Below, piece by piece: positions 1 to 11,825 of a DNA stretch of 64,000 nt. Numbering within the stretch: the first letter of the stretch is position 1; each line of letters opens with the position of its first letter. Under the pieces are notes generated by a model, which was given only the letters and a program-made list of their open reading frames with translations, did not search any database and was not told where the DNA came from. A program made the position numbers and the translations under genes. This stretch comes from Craspedostauros australis. Taxonomy: Eukaryota > Bacillariophyta > Bacillariophyceae > Mastogloiales > Achnanthaceae. Location of the stretch: contig JAMXDE010000055.1 in assembly GCA_026770025.1 (NCBI GenBank), forward strand, positions 248,001-312,000. The letters are read 5' to 3'.

Positions 1-600
1 GCGCTTTCACGTTTTGGAGTCCAGAAATGATACCTTTTTGATTTCCTTCAACCGCGTGATGCTCGTGAGCATGTTTGTCGATGCGCGTGTTGCCCACAAC
101 CCGACGTGTCCCAATTTGTGAGGCGCACGCACCGACCATGATGATTCCGAACACTTTTGTTCGCCAGTTCGCCGGTTCGCCACGTGCATCGACTAAAACG
201 ATCGCTTCTGAAATCATCCACGATCGTGAAGTTCTCCTTTCAGCAAAAACAAGAACACACGCATCACACGCATCCCGCACATCACACACAGCACACACAA
301 AGCGCACTCGGCATCAAGCAACATAGAGCAACATCAAGGGTGTTACCCAAGAGAGACAGAGAGAGAAAGACCGTCGTCATGTTGGTCTTCGCTCAGTATC
401 CGTACGAACGTATGCGTCTCCGAGTAGGCAGTCGTCTCGAAGGGCGACGCAGCGGAGAAGACCCGCAGTGGTGGCAGGAATGACGATATCAAGAACTGCT
501 AAGCGAGAAAGTTGGACAGCATTCCGACGATGCTTCTGGAGGAAATGGGGGACGACGACGCATCCAACGTCCAGCGTCCACGCCTCAAGCATCCCCGCTG

Positions 601-1023
601 ATGGTTGGAGCTGCCATCGCTGATTCATCAGTTGTGGCGATAACTGCAGAAGGGTTCATTCAACACCCACCCACGAATGGCAACAACCAAGGTGGTGCAT
701 CTCCAGAACCCAAACGAGTTGACGTCATGACCACCCTTCTGAAGTTGGGTATTGGTCTTCAACTCTGCAGCGCAGCACAGGATGGCGTGGACACACACAC
801 ACACACGTACGAATACATCCAGCAGGCCGGTGATACCACCCCACGTGTTGTGGGTAACATTGTTGGGGATGCATTGAGAGACTTGGAAGGTGTGTGCCCA
901 GTGGCTTCACGCTTCGAAGAGGGGGCGACCAACGTGTTCTTTCACACTAGCATGATGAATCTACGCAAGATGACAGCACCGAACATCCAACGCATCTGTG
1001 GTACGATGTTGCAACCACCATGA
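601..1023 (+). CDS. Unrecognised ORF, low support
   Basis: An ATG-started frame of 140 residues. It has no signal peptide, membrane segment or motif I recognise. The same frame is open again from 1075 to 1389 after several stops, so this could be a decayed coding region or chance. A (CA)n run at about 793-806 is translated as His-Thr repeats, which argues against a conserved protein. I do not assign a function. The only positive evidence is length. Confidence 0.12.
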   Translation: MVGAAIADSSVVAITAEGFIQHPPTNGNNQGGASPEPKRVDVMTTLLKLGIGLQLCSAAQDGVDTHTHTYEYIQQAGDTTPRVVGNIVGDALRDLEGVCPVASRFEEGATNVFFHTSMMNLRKMTAPNIQRICGTMLQPP

Positions 1024-1243
1024 CGTATGGTGAAGGTCAGACTGAAGTAGAGTATTTGAACGGTGTAGACCCTGGTGGATATCGAGCCTTCCAAAACGGC
1101 AAAAATTGATTGCGTCATGCTGCAACTGGACCATGGTCACTCACTTGCCCCCAAGCAACTGAGGAAGAACAGAGATGAAAATCACGTCAACATGCCCATC
1201 ATGGGGGTTGCTGAAGGCGCCAGCCATCTGGCAGATGGGTACG

Positions 1244-1963
1244 TCACCTTCGTTGGGCAAAGAAAGTTTCCCGGCGGGGCTGGAGCTGGTAGGACTGAGC
1301 GGCACACCATTTGCATCCAAGCCAAAAGACTACTCCGGCGGCAGGGTCAATGTCACAAAGATGGAAGGAAGCAGGGAGAGAGTGAGCAATGAGCAGCTTG
1401 ACCGTCTCTTCGGAAGATATCGACCTCACGTTGTTGCTGGTTGAGAGGAGAACATTGTGTGGAATCACGGAAACCCATTTCCGCACATTCCATTTGCAGT
1501 TGGTCGTCCTGACACAAGTATCCTCACCGACCTGATCTGAACTGACCTGACCGAATCGATAGAAGATCGCCGCAGCGAAGTCCGTAAGGCCGGGGAACAT
1601 CTTGAGCACCACGATTATTATGGTGGCGATTGAGTCACCAAATCCGCGGACACTGTTGGCGACGGGGCTGGAGGCGTCAAACGTCCACGGGGTGATACAG
1701 ACCATGAAGATGACAAAGGAAACAACAATGAAGCAAAGCGCAACCTCCGTTCCTGATGATGCATCAACGATGAAGAGATGATGCGCGATGCAGTTGAAGA
1801 TATTGCACCGATTTCTTCCGAGCATGTGACATGGGTACAAAGCATCCAGTTTTGCAACAATAGTGGATGGCAACGCATCTATCTGTGATGGGAGGTAATA
1901 ACAGTCTCCACTACATCTACAGATGCACATCGCCGGAAACTGGTGTAAGTAAGACAAGGTCAT
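1244..1963 (-). CDS. Unrecognised ORF with two hydrophobic segments
   Basis: A minus-strand open frame of about 239 residues whose middle part is clearly hydrophobic. One stretch (roughly plus positions 1690-1750, residues like FIVVSFVIFMVCIT) and another (about 1585-1635, IATIIIVVLKMFPGL) look like membrane helices separated by a short polar loop. The ends of the frame look non-coding, so if real this is an internal exon of a membrane protein rather than a whole gene. No family is recognised, and chance hydrophobicity of an AT-rich frame is the alternative. Confidence 0.18.
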   Translation of the reverse strand: MTLSYLHQFPAMCICRCSGDCYYLPSQIDALPSTIVAKLDALYPCHMLGRNRCNIFNCIAHHLFIVDASSGTEVALCFIVVSFVIFMVCITPWTFDASSPVANSVRGFGDSIATIIIVVLKMFPGLTDFAAAIFYRFGQVSSDQVGEDTCVRTTNCKWNVRKWVSVIPHNVLLSTSNNVRSISSEETVKLLIAHSLPASFHLCDIDPAAGVVFWLGCKWCAAQSYQLQPRRETFFAQRR

Positions 1964-2463
1964 TGCTGTTGTTTTGTTTGAAATGCTGCAACTTTGCAGT
2001 GCGTCGTCTATGGGACTATCTTACTTGTCGTAGTGGTTCGTTCGATGATGCGTGTGGTGGCACTGCGCAATCGATCACCAACGCTGCGAATTAGCATGGG
2101 TATCAATTGGTCGGGCATGTAAACGTGAATGCATATTTCTCACGATGGAAATGTGTGCAAACACAAAAGAAGGCGGTGATCAACAGCACCTTGCGATGCT
2201 GCTGCTGATGCGCCGGGGGTATGTTCAGGGAGTGGTGGTTGTTTGTTTGTCGTTGCTGCTGCGTGTTGGTCAGTTCATTTGTCGGTGCGGCAGATGAATC
2301 GAGCCAGCGATGCACGATCTGGTTGACGATGGAGGCAGCCGGAGGAGTTGTATTGCAATTGCGCTGTCCTCACGATCAGTTCTTCCTCCATCCATTCATT
2401 CATCAGTGGGTTGGTCGTTCAGTCAGTTGGTGGGCGAGGCAATGGGCTTGTAGCAGAGCACAT

Positions 2464-3778
2464 TTACATGCCGAATGGCTGTCCGAGGTAGTTGGTGGCG
2501 AATGGTGCCATGGTCTCGCCGGCGTATGGCTGGACGACTCCGGACAGGACTGGGACAGATCCTGGGATGGTCTGCTCGCAGAGGAATCCGAAGATTCCGA
2601 GCTGCGCAAGGCGTCCGTTGTTGATCTCGGCCAGCAGGCGGCGCTCCTTCTGCTCCTCGCTCATGTTCTTGCTGAACTTGAATGGGTCGTAGAGGTTGAA
2701 TGGGACTGGGTGTGGGAGTCCCTCCGATCCGAAGGTGAAGTCTGGGAAGTCACCTGGCTTTCCACCGGCCATGTAGTGCTTGTGGGTTGGTGTGGAGAGC
2801 TCGCTCCAGAACTCGAGGAAGCCGATGAGGCCGAAGATCTGCCACTTGGCGTCATCAGGGATGGTGTCCCAGAGGGCTGGTGGGTTGGTCTCGGTTGGGA
2901 ACTGGGTTCCGTCCATCTGCATGGCCCATGGGAACTTGATTCCGTTGGCGTGGATGATGTATCCGACGAAGGCGGCCATGGCGACGCGTCCGTGCCTGTA
3001 TCATCGTCGATTGTTTGATTCGTTGGTTATTGTCCAATGTTCGGTGTCAGTTTGTGGTGGATGGATGAGCGATGGTGCCGCAAATGATGGAAAGTGAAGT
3101 GTGAAAGAACAGCGAAGAGGTTGAGTGAGCTACATGCCGGTGAATGACTGGTGAATGCATGCATGAATGATCGAGCTTGCGCAGTCATCTGAATTGATGA
3201 GGCAGCACATGGCTGATTGGTGGATCGCATCGACGAGACTTGAGCAAACAACGTTGGTGTGCCTTCGCATCATGCACATTCATCCATGAGACAGCAGCAC
3301 GCGAGTCTGCACTCGAGGTCGTAGGCTGGGGAAACGTGTGAATGGACACATGAATCAATCGATTCATCAGGGCGTGTCTCATTCTTCACCGTTCGAGCTT
3401 TGCGCACATTGAATGACGGTTCCAGCTCTTCTGTTCGCATGTCGCTCTCTATCACTCTCTTGTTCGACTGCTGAATTGATCGCGCATTGGACAGCATGAT
3501 GCTACACGTATGTATAATAGTAGACGATTGGAATGGGTTGCTTACTTGATCTCAGCATGACGCAAGAAGCCGATGGTGGCCTCGTTGCTGGCACCCCAGA
3601 ACTCAGCCTCAGCGAGGTTGAGCGGATCGTAGAAGCCAACGATTGGGTTGAGCTTCTTGGCCATGGCGACGAGGTCCTCCTTGGACTCCTGGACAGCGAC
3701 GGAGGTGCGGGCCTGCTTGGCGGCTGGTGCGAACGCAGCAGCAGAGGCAACGAGGGTGGCGAGAACGGCGGTCTTCAT
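2464..3778 (-). CDS. Fucoxanthin-chlorophyll a/c binding protein (two exons)
   Basis: Light-harvesting antenna protein of the thylakoid membrane. Exon 1 is 3778-3546 and exon 2 is 2995-2464, giving 254 residues. The 550-bp intron starts GTAAGC and ends ACAG, and joining restores the helix-1 motif EIKHGRVAM exactly at the junction. Helix 3 carries EINNGRLAQLG; the Glu, His and Asn of these motifs are the usual chlorophyll ligands. Residues 1-16 are a signal peptide ending AAA before FAP, the ASAFAP-type site for diatom plastid import. A loop before helix 3 contains HYMAGGKPGDFP. The length is somewhat above the usual roughly 200 residues for an Lhcf, and the long stroma/lumen loop suggests an Lhcr-like member. 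That sub-family call is my inference; the LHC family call is firm. Confidence 0.93.
2996..3545 (-). other. Intron of FCP gene 1
   Basis: The donor GTAAGC lies at 3545-3540 and the acceptor ACAG ends at 2996 on the minus strand. It is 550 bp long, phase 2. It contains no open frame with recognisable content. The splice junction is supported by the reconstituted HGR motif. Confidence 0.88.
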
Positions 3779-4994
3779 GATGGCGATTGGTTGGGTTGTC
3801 GGGGTGTTTTCGTGTTGGGATTTGTGACCTTTTCGTGGTTGGAGTGGTTGGTTGGGTTGTGCAAGTGTGACGAGACTGGTGTGTGGGTTGTTGTTGGTGT
3901 GGTTGTTGCGGCGCGATCCAGATTGAGCACTGTTGTGTCGGGTGTCGCGTCGAATGCGTGAGGTCACGGTGTTGTACCAGAACCTGGCATTGCACCGTTC
4001 GACTGCGTTTGAACAAGGTCACTGCGGATACGTTGAAGATGGAGCCTCTCGGGCGAGCTCCATCACACCAGATGCGGCCAGATGGTGGGGTGGCAACACA
4101 CACAACAACGAGTCCACTGCGTCTTTCGCCACACGCAACACCACACAACGCCTTGTTGCAAAGTCATCGCAAACGGCGATCTCGTGTGAAAACAACACGC
4201 AGGATGACGAAAGCTGCAGATTGCGCAAAGATACCTCGACTTTGACGCACCTTCTTCCACCTTCCACAACCACGGTGGAACATTTCCGTGGACGCCGCCT
4301 GTGTTGTGCGCGCTGTTCTGGTTGAACTTGAAACAGGAAGATCGGAAGATGTCATTCCGGTCAATGGGATCTATTCGATTAAGTTGATCAAACATGTTTC
4401 GTGATTGAAGTGTCTGTAGCGGGAATGGTTGTGTGACGTGTGAATGCGAACACAGACTTGTGCAATTGGAGGTTGACACGAAACAGGCTGACCGAGACAT
4501 CGGATGGAGGAGCGAGCTGTTTTGCGATGTTTCGGTGCGTTGTTGTCGCAGAGTCAGGATCTCGTCGTTTCTTTGTGTGCTGTCGGCAGAGCGCGAGTTA
4601 GTTGTAGTAGTATGGTACAACCGCGACTACCAAACCAATACCTGCATCTGAATGCATTGAAGCATTTACTGCATGCTACCTCTGTGCATCAATACGACAA
4701 GTATCTCCTATCACACCAACGCATGGCAGTTCAGTGGAATATAGTAGCGACTGACATCATCATCATCATCATCACAGCCGACCAACTCGCCTCATCGTCC
4801 ATCGTCCATCACGCAGACCATCTCGCAGGCTGTACTTTGACGACATTGGATTCCGAAGTGTTGAGTGCTGATTGGTTTTTCTACATCGGAAGGCGAGTTC
4901 TTGAAGATCCAAGTGAGAGAGGAACGGCGACAGGGAGAAAAAGAAAAGAACAAGAAGAGCAGAGGCGACAAACTGACTCTGACTTTCGCACAAG
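3779..4994. other. Intergenic region between divergent FCP gene 1 and signal peptidase
   Basis: About 1.2 kb separates two divergently transcribed plastid-protein genes, so both promoters should lie here. I see a short CAT trinucleotide run (about 4756-4776) but no clear TATA box or conserved light-responsive element. The long frames here are antiparallel shadows without domain content. Confidence 0.5.
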
Positions 4995-6479
4995 ATGATC
5001 ACTCAGTCCTCAGCGTCGATGCCTTGCAGGTTGATCGCCTTCGTCTGCGTCACAGCGGCGTTGGCATCGGCACCAGGCACATCAGCGTTCCAGCTCCAGA
5101 GCATCGTCAAGTCGGTGGCCGTTCAAGATTCGCGATCGGCGTCCCGTTCGGAAAGATGTTTGGACCCACAGAAGGATTTGTACACCAGCACTCGGACGTA
5201 TCCTGCAACGACGACGGCGGCGGCTGGCTTCCCCAACAGCAGATTATTTGGATCCACTGACGATCAGTGGGGCGACGAGGAAGACTCATCGGCCAGCAGA
5301 AACAGCAACAACAACAGGGCCAACGGTGAGGATGGCATCCTCTCGGGCATCCAGAGATGGTTGAAGTCCGATGAAGGCAAGGAGGACATCAAGACCTACT
5401 TCACCAGTCTGGCGTTGGCCTTGCTGCTGCGATTCACCATCATCGAACCCAGATTCATCCCCAGCCTCTCCATGTACCCCACCTTTGACGTCGGTGATCA
5501 GCTTGCGGTGGAGAAGGTCACGAAGCGCATCAAACCGCTCTACAGAAGGGAGGTGGTGGTCTTCAATCCGCCAGCCACGTTCCGGGAGGTCATCGTCAAC
5601 GACTACGGCCAGGATCCGAAGAGGGCCAAGGAGGCTCTTATCAAGCGCATTGTCGCTATCGAGGTGGGTGCTACGCATTGCCAGCCGCAATATCCTATTC
5701 CATTCTGCGGTGTTCCATGCTGGAGCATTGGGTCAGGTTTGCCAGTGTTGATTGGTGGTCGATGCGTGTTGTTTTGGTGAGGGGTGATGTCTTCATTCAT
5801 AGCATCGCATGGCATGGCATCGCATCATTGAAGATTGAAGCGAGGATATGGCGTGGCATCACGTGATGTGACGTGATACGATGTGATGTGTCCACGCGTG
5901 TCCACCCGTATCTAGCACAGAACTGGAACATGCACCCTATAACATGCGCGCTGGAACGATTGCAAACAACCTCCTCCCCGGTCATCTTCCTGCCTTCGTC
6001 TCAGAGACCTCCGTCTGCTCTATTCCATTGTGCCTTGGCACCATCATCATTCTCAATTCTCTGTTGTCGATCTCATCCTTTCTCTCTCTGTCCCTCTCTC
6101 CGACACAACATTCCTCGACGCGACAAACATATTCGATGCGTTTGTCCTTCATGATGTATCAACCATGCCGACCATGCATGTATACATGCATATCGCAACA
6201 ACCATCACACACAATCCTCAGGGCGATCAAGTGGAAGTGAAGAAGGGCAAGCTGTACATCAACGGCGATCTGCAGAATGAACCATACACGGCGGAAGATG
6301 CGGAGTACGAGTTCGGACCTGTCGTCGTACCCGAGGGTGCCGTGCTCGTCCTCGGTGACAACCGCAACCACAGCCTCGATGGCCACATCTGGGGATTCCT
6401 GCCCCAGGAGAACGTCATCGGCAGGGCGGTCTTCGTCTACTGGCCACCGTGGCGTCTCGGCAATGAGGGCATGTACTAA
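4995..6479 (+). CDS. PLSP1: Thylakoidal processing peptidase (type I signal peptidase)
   Basis: Serine/lysine-dyad membrane protease that removes thylakoid-transfer signals from lumen proteins. Exons 4995-5663 and 6222-6479 give 308 residues. Catalytic Ser159 lies in the SLSMYPTFDVGD box and the general-base Lys217 in IKRIVAIE. The exon junction restores IAIE-GDQVEV, the family's box D, and the later box E reads GDNRNHSLDGHIWG. A membrane segment (about residues 136-150) precedes the Ser box. The N-terminus is a signal peptide ending near GTSA/FQ, consistent with plastid import, followed by a low-complexity linker. The Ser box matches the plant thylakoid/plastid type more than mitochondrial IMP. 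The plastid location is inferred from the presequence; the enzyme family is firm. The symbol is the plant family name. Confidence 0.93.
5664..6221 (+). other. Intron of signal peptidase gene
   Basis: GTGGGT donor directly after codon 223 and CCTCAG acceptor before GGCGAT; 558 bp, phase 0. Inside lies an irregular run of GCATC/GGCAT repeats (about 5803-5830) and a patch of direct GTGATGTGACGTGATAC-like repeats (about 5860-5890). No coding content is seen. Confidence 0.88.
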
Positions 6480-7578
6480 CTATTCGTACGACTATGATAC
6501 CGCGCTCGTGCTCTTTCCAAACTCAACGAGGTTTGCATTCGCGGGAACAACCATTGGCAGGCAAAGAGACGATACACTGGGGCACGCATTGTATCAGCAT
6601 GTGTACTCGTAGCTCGTATTTCCACTCTTCTGCACGACGCTCTGCTCACAATACCGTAGCAGCAACAAACGAAGCGATCCGTGACAGCGTCCACCGCAAC
6701 CATCATATCCGACGAGTTAACATGGAGTTCTGCCTCGCAGTCATGGCTCGTACCACGAGCGTGCGTAGTAGCATACACGCTTTTGCTTTCAACTATTTGC
6801 TGTTCTTTTCAGTGAGCCTGCATAGATTGTATACTATCATACAACTGCATATGGTATGGTATAATAGGTTTGTTCATGTATTGTACTAATATCTGGCAGT
6901 GTCTACTATGATGCCGCTACGTTTGTTCGTGGCCTCAATGAGTTGCATTGGTTGACATTGTCTGCATACCATACGAATAGTGCCATACTCTCTGTACAAC
7001 CTAATAGGTAATTACGTCCATCGATGCATCGGCGCAATGCTCCAACGGAGATCATGTCACACGTGCTGTTCAGAGGCAATTGACGCATGATCCACAGTCT
7101 CAAGATCACCCCACAGAATTGCGCTTATCAGGAACACCACACGCTTCGTTGATGAAACGATCGCGCGGAGTACGTACATTGCGCAACGAAGAGTGTTATT
7201 TGTGCAGGCGATCAACGAGGAGATATCTATTACTGTTATCTTCCCTCTTTCGTCCGTCCAAGTCACTCATCACCTTCGAAAGCGGCCTGAGATTGTCCTG
7301 GGTCTGAGAATCGATCCAGAAGAAGCCTGCGCCCAAGTGTTTGATGCGGTATACCGATGTCGCAAATGGGCAAAAAAGGGTTGGTGGGATGGATGAATCG
7401 CTCCGATCATCAACGTGGTCTCGGCTAACGATTCCTGATGGGCAGGCACAGCTCCACGTGCAGACACAGCTGTGCGTGAAGCCACTCCATGCCAAGCCGG
7501 ACCAGGTCGCATCACATCCACCAGTGCAAGTGCGTTTCAGCAGTATCATACTCTACTATTCTGTACAATTTGGACTGC
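6480..7578. other. Intergenic region, no gene seen
   Basis: The 1.1 kb between the convergent signal peptidase and FCP gene 2 has only short frames. An AT-rich patch around 6840-6880 contains several ATAATA-like words that could serve polyadenylation. No repeat family or RNA gene is recognised. Confidence 0.5.
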
Positions 7579-8199
7579 TTAGAAGACACCCTCACCATCA
7601 CCGAATGGGGAGATGTGTCCGGCGGCGTACTGCTCGTACATGGTCTGTCCTGTGATGACCTCGACGACCATGTTTCCAAGGATTCCCATCATGGCGGCGC
7701 GTCCGTTGTTGATCTCGGCGTTGAGCTTGCGGGCCTTCTCCTCTGGGTTGAGGTTCTCTCCGAACCAGCCAACGCCGTAGTCTCCGTCGTACTTGGAGGC
7801 TGGCATCCATGCGAGCTCGACGAGGGCGAAGAAGAAGAGGATCTGCAGGAGTCCGGCATTTGGGATGGCGCGGATTCCGTCAATTCCGGTTGGCACATCG
7901 GCGAACTTGAGGTTCTGGGATGGGGAAAGGTATCCGTCGAAGGTGATGTGGTTGTTGTGGACGATGACTCCGACAACGGCGGCCATGGCAACGCGTCCGT
8001 GCTTGCGCTCGACGGCACGACGGCGCTCGAAGGACTCTGGCTCGGTCTCGAGCCATCCGAGTGGGTCGTACACTCCGAGTGGAGCGGTGACACCGATCTC
8101 AAGCTCGTTGACGTTGAGGGCGGTGGAGGTCTGTGCCTGCTGGGATGGAGCGAAGGCGGCGGCGGAACCGGCGAGGAGGGCGGCGATGGCGAGCTTCAT
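7579..8199 (-). CDS. Fucoxanthin-chlorophyll a/c binding protein (single exon)
   Basis: Peripheral antenna protein of 206 residues, the usual FCP length. The first 15 residues form a signal peptide ending in AAA just before FAP, the ASAFAP cleavage context. Helix 1 has ERKHGRVAM, helix 2 is the LLQILFFFALVELAW segment, and helix 3 has EINNGRAAMMGILG, so the standard chlorophyll-ligand residues are all present. The DGDYGVGWFGENLNPEE loop is typical of Lhcf proteins. The gene lacks the intron seen in FCP gene 1 and differs clearly in sequence, so the two are not a recent tandem duplicate. Start codon chosen because the signal peptide begins there. Confidence 0.95.
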   Translation of the reverse strand: MKLAIAALLAGSAAAFAPSQQAQTSTALNVNELEIGVTAPLGVYDPLGWLETEPESFERRRAVERKHGRVAMAAVVGVIVHNNHITFDGYLSPSQNLKFADVPTGIDGIRAIPNAGLLQILFFFALVELAWMPASKYDGDYGVGWFGENLNPEEKARKLNAEINNGRAAMMGILGNMVVEVITGQTMYEQYAAGHISPFGDGEGVF

Positions 8200-11194
8200 T
8201 GTGATGGTCTGAGAGGTTGGTCGGAATGATCGTGAATGTGGTTGCGGTTGTGGATGCCAATGTGAGTGTTAGTGCAAGGGCGGGATGTGAGTGGGAATGT
8301 GATGGAGTGATTGTTGGAAAGTCGGAGAGCATGGTCGAGATGCGTCTCGTTTCCATCTCCTTGCATGCACGATCTCGTTGTTCGTCGCTCTTCAGATCGG
8401 GTTCTCATCGGCGCCGACACGTCCACATCGCCGCTTCGACCCGGTGCTCTTCTCGCAGCCGCGCATCAACACATCGGCATCAGAACGGAAGGCAGCAGAA
8501 GCATACATGCCATACGGAGGATAGCATCCCTGGAGCATGGGGACGATACGGAGACCAAAACACACACCTGTTGGATGGATTGGGTTGACTTGGCTTGATT
8601 GCGGTTTGTGAGGATGCTTGGCACAGGCACCAGGTCAACCCACCATGGCCATGGAGATCGCTCATCGGATCGCGTCACAACGCAAAGAACGGCACAACAC
8701 ACGCCAAACCGATCAACACCAACAACAACCCGCGAAGAAAGATTGACTTCAAGATGGAATCTTTCTGATTGGACCAAGCGGATTCTATTTCGTTCGTTGT
8801 TCACCGTGTTTCCATTTGTCGCGTTCGTTGGCGGAACGGAATTTGACACTATTCGAATGGGTCGGACCCCAAAAGCACGCTACACCATCAATGTAGAGGA
8901 CATGTCAACACACACGAAATGATGTTGTTGAGTTAACGTCTCTTAACGTATTTGAATCATGCGACTACTCTTCTGGCGCCACTTTTCAATCACGAACACG
9001 CCTGACCTGAGTCACGGAAAACGAGTGTGCACAAATGAAACAAACAGCACAAAATCGTGTGGATGGAAAAGCAACGAAGACCAACAGGAGGAACAGGCAC
9101 ATGTTTCTGCATCCATACTGAAACAACAAGGAACACCCACGACAACCTCGATTGCCACCACACTCCCCCCTAACAATCAGCACAACTCAACTGTCCCGGA
9201 CGTACGACTATTAACACATTACTATTATAGAATAGAATATTGTATAATAGAATATTATAATAGTATTCTATTTGTGGACAATTCACTGCCAACGCTGCCC
9301 CTCTCTCTCCCGTGTGTCTCTGTCCGTTGTTTGTGTTTCCGTCAGAGGGCGAAGATTGGACGTGTCACCAGAAATGAAACTGTTGGTGCGCGCTGGTGGC
9401 TGTGCAGCCTGGGTTGTGGTTTGCTTCTCCACCGTCGTAGGTAGCTCGTATTCGCCTGGGAGGTCCCTCGTTGCCACAAGCACATCGATGATCCGTCCTC
9501 AAGGCAACTTCCGCGGGTCATAGCGAGGCAAGAAACAGCGTCCCAAAGGAGCAGTGCACTTATGCGAGTGGGTCGCCCGTGTAGTCGTAGTAGTACAAGA
9601 GCGCTTGTGCGTGCTCGTCCTCTCTTGTGGCCACTGTCACGAGTCATGGCGTCTGTCATGGGTGCGAGTATGGACGAGTGTGCGAGGAAGGAACATGAAA
9701 GCTGCTTACCGCATGGATCGCTGTCTATCCGGGGTGTCAGGAGCCGACATGTTCCTCGGAATCGCAGGGGGGTCTGTTCCCCTCTGCAAAGGAAAAGCTA
9801 GGCGGAATCGGCACAAAGGGTGGACGTCGATGAACCGCTCCCCTCGTCTCGCCTCCGCCAATCGTCACGACCAACCAGGGTGGGATGAATCCCCGTCTTT
9901 CGGAAGACCATTCGGATTCTCATTCCTTGCCACAGGATCAAGAGCAAGCCTCCAACGGCAAAGAACATGAACGCTCTACCATCGTTGAGCCACGCAGGCG
10001 AAGTTTCACAGGTATGCACACAGTGATAAAACAAATCATCGCGCAACTTCACGAAAGTCAATGGCCGCACTCTCGTGCAAGTCTCTCACCAGCTCTTGCT
10101 CTGTTGTGCGTGCTCTCCATGCTCGCTCTTCTTGCGTGCGTTGCAATGGCTCAGAACCAATTTTTGGCTCCACCTCTTGCACACGGATAGCTCGCACCAG
10201 CTACAAACTACAAATGAAGTAGTCGCAGGGAAAGCACTCGACCCTACTCTGCTCCGCGGCAGAGCACTCTCTTCAAGAAAGGTGCCATCGTTGTAAGACC
10301 AGAGTCCAGTTCACAAGGCCTCTCCAGCCTCTTGGGCACACACACCGCCAAAACAAACCAAAACAAGACAGTGGAAGATTCACGAGCTTCTGAGTTGATA
10401 GAGGCAACAGCCGTGATCACACAAAGTGACAATGAAGATGGTTCTCGCCCATCGCAGAACGCAAACTTGTGAGAGCACGGGGTACTGCACTGTGCTCTAA
10501 TACTCTGTCTTTGTTCTTTTGCCAATGCGCGAATGATGTTTCTCACCACGCATTTTGTCCATCCTGACACGTTTGCGAAGGAACCAAGGAAGGCACAGAA
10601 CACAACACAACTCAAACTGTTCCATGTTGGAGGAACACATAATGAGAATAATATGTATATCCACGTAGCTTCCAATATGAGAAAATAATCTCCAACAAGG
10701 TATCTTCTGTCGCTCGATTTCTGAGGTACCGCCAATGCCAACGAAAACGAAGTCTTGGTCTGTTCGTCGCGCTGCCATGTTCTCAATCCAACGCCGCAGA
10801 TCTGTGACGCAAGGAGGGTGACTGATGCCGACGCAACATGCATCCATGGACAAACTCTGTGTCTCCGACCATCGCAGAACTTTCAAACCGCGGCGTGTTT
10901 GAAACTGTGATAATCGGGAGACGATACGGATGTGTGTTGTGTGTGCGTGATGTGAAGTTATTATGACATGTCTCTGTTGTCTCTGCTGAGGCTGTGAACA
11001 AGGGTTCATTTGTTGCTTCATCTGGCCTTCGGCCGTATGCCAACAGAACCTCCTTGAGACCGATTAATCCAACCATCGCAATGGTTGTCATCGTCGCCAG
11101 CAACATCACCGTCGTTGGAAGGCACAGATTCACGACCATCATCGTCAAGGAAGGAGTGATTGTTCGCCGGTTTCCCAAGTGCAACTTGTTACCC
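8200..11194. other. 3-kb region without a confident gene
   Basis: It contains an AT-rich simple stretch (about 9225-9272, mixed ATAGAATATT units) and several hydrophobic minus-strand frames. Examples are near 10000-9900 (MFFAVGGLLLILW) and near 11130-11070 (a VNLCLPTTVMLLAT segment continuing into MVGLIGLKEVLLAYG). These could be exons of one minus-strand membrane protein gene, but I could not find a consistent splice chain. I therefore leave it unannotated. The last bases adjoin the duplicated unit starting at 11195. Confidence 0.4.
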
Positions 11195-11825
11195 ACCACC
11201 TCCATTTATTCACGAGAGAGAAAAAGGCGCCGCGTATCTCAGACGCGATGGGGAATGAATAGTATCATTTGGGGGCCAATTCAATCGACGAGTGATCCTC
11301 TCCTTGATTTACGATCTCTCCAATGTTTGCTTCAATCCCCCGGCGACAGACGAAGGACGCGAGTCATTTCATGCTCTGACATGCGCGTTTGGGCAAGAGC
11401 AAGACTGGAACTTGCGGCGCCCATTCCTCCGAAACCAGTAATTGTAAACCTACCTGACGACAATCACAGAAGACCCGAAAAGACATCGCGCCGGAAGGCC
11501 CCAGATGCGGCGGGAATGGCTGAAGACGATAAGCGCGACAAATTCCCATGAAAGCAAAACTTATCCCCAGGGGGCATGCCTATTTCTCAAGATGAAGATA
11601 GGTCACAGACATTTGTATCCACGCGCGCCGATCGCGAGCGGGTTGCATACTCGTAGGAATGTGAAGTGGTACCTTTTCCTCGATCGAGGTGAGTGGGACA
11701 TGGCGAGGGACGCGTACTCGTCATCCGAAAAAGACCAAGTCCAAATCGAGCTCACAAACTCAACTTCCATCGGCAAGTGATGCAACACCATCAGCACGAT
11801 CACCACATCAAGCACCAACACCAAC

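Larger units (their letters stand above)
1..2463. other. No confidently recognised gene
   Basis: This stretch holds only short open frames on both strands and several CA/AC-rich runs (for example near 245-305 and 795-810). Two longer frames are listed separately with low confidence. I see no conserved domain, no convincing splice-site chain and no RNA gene. It probably contains the downstream flank of FCP gene 1 and possibly decayed exons. Confidence 0.5.
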
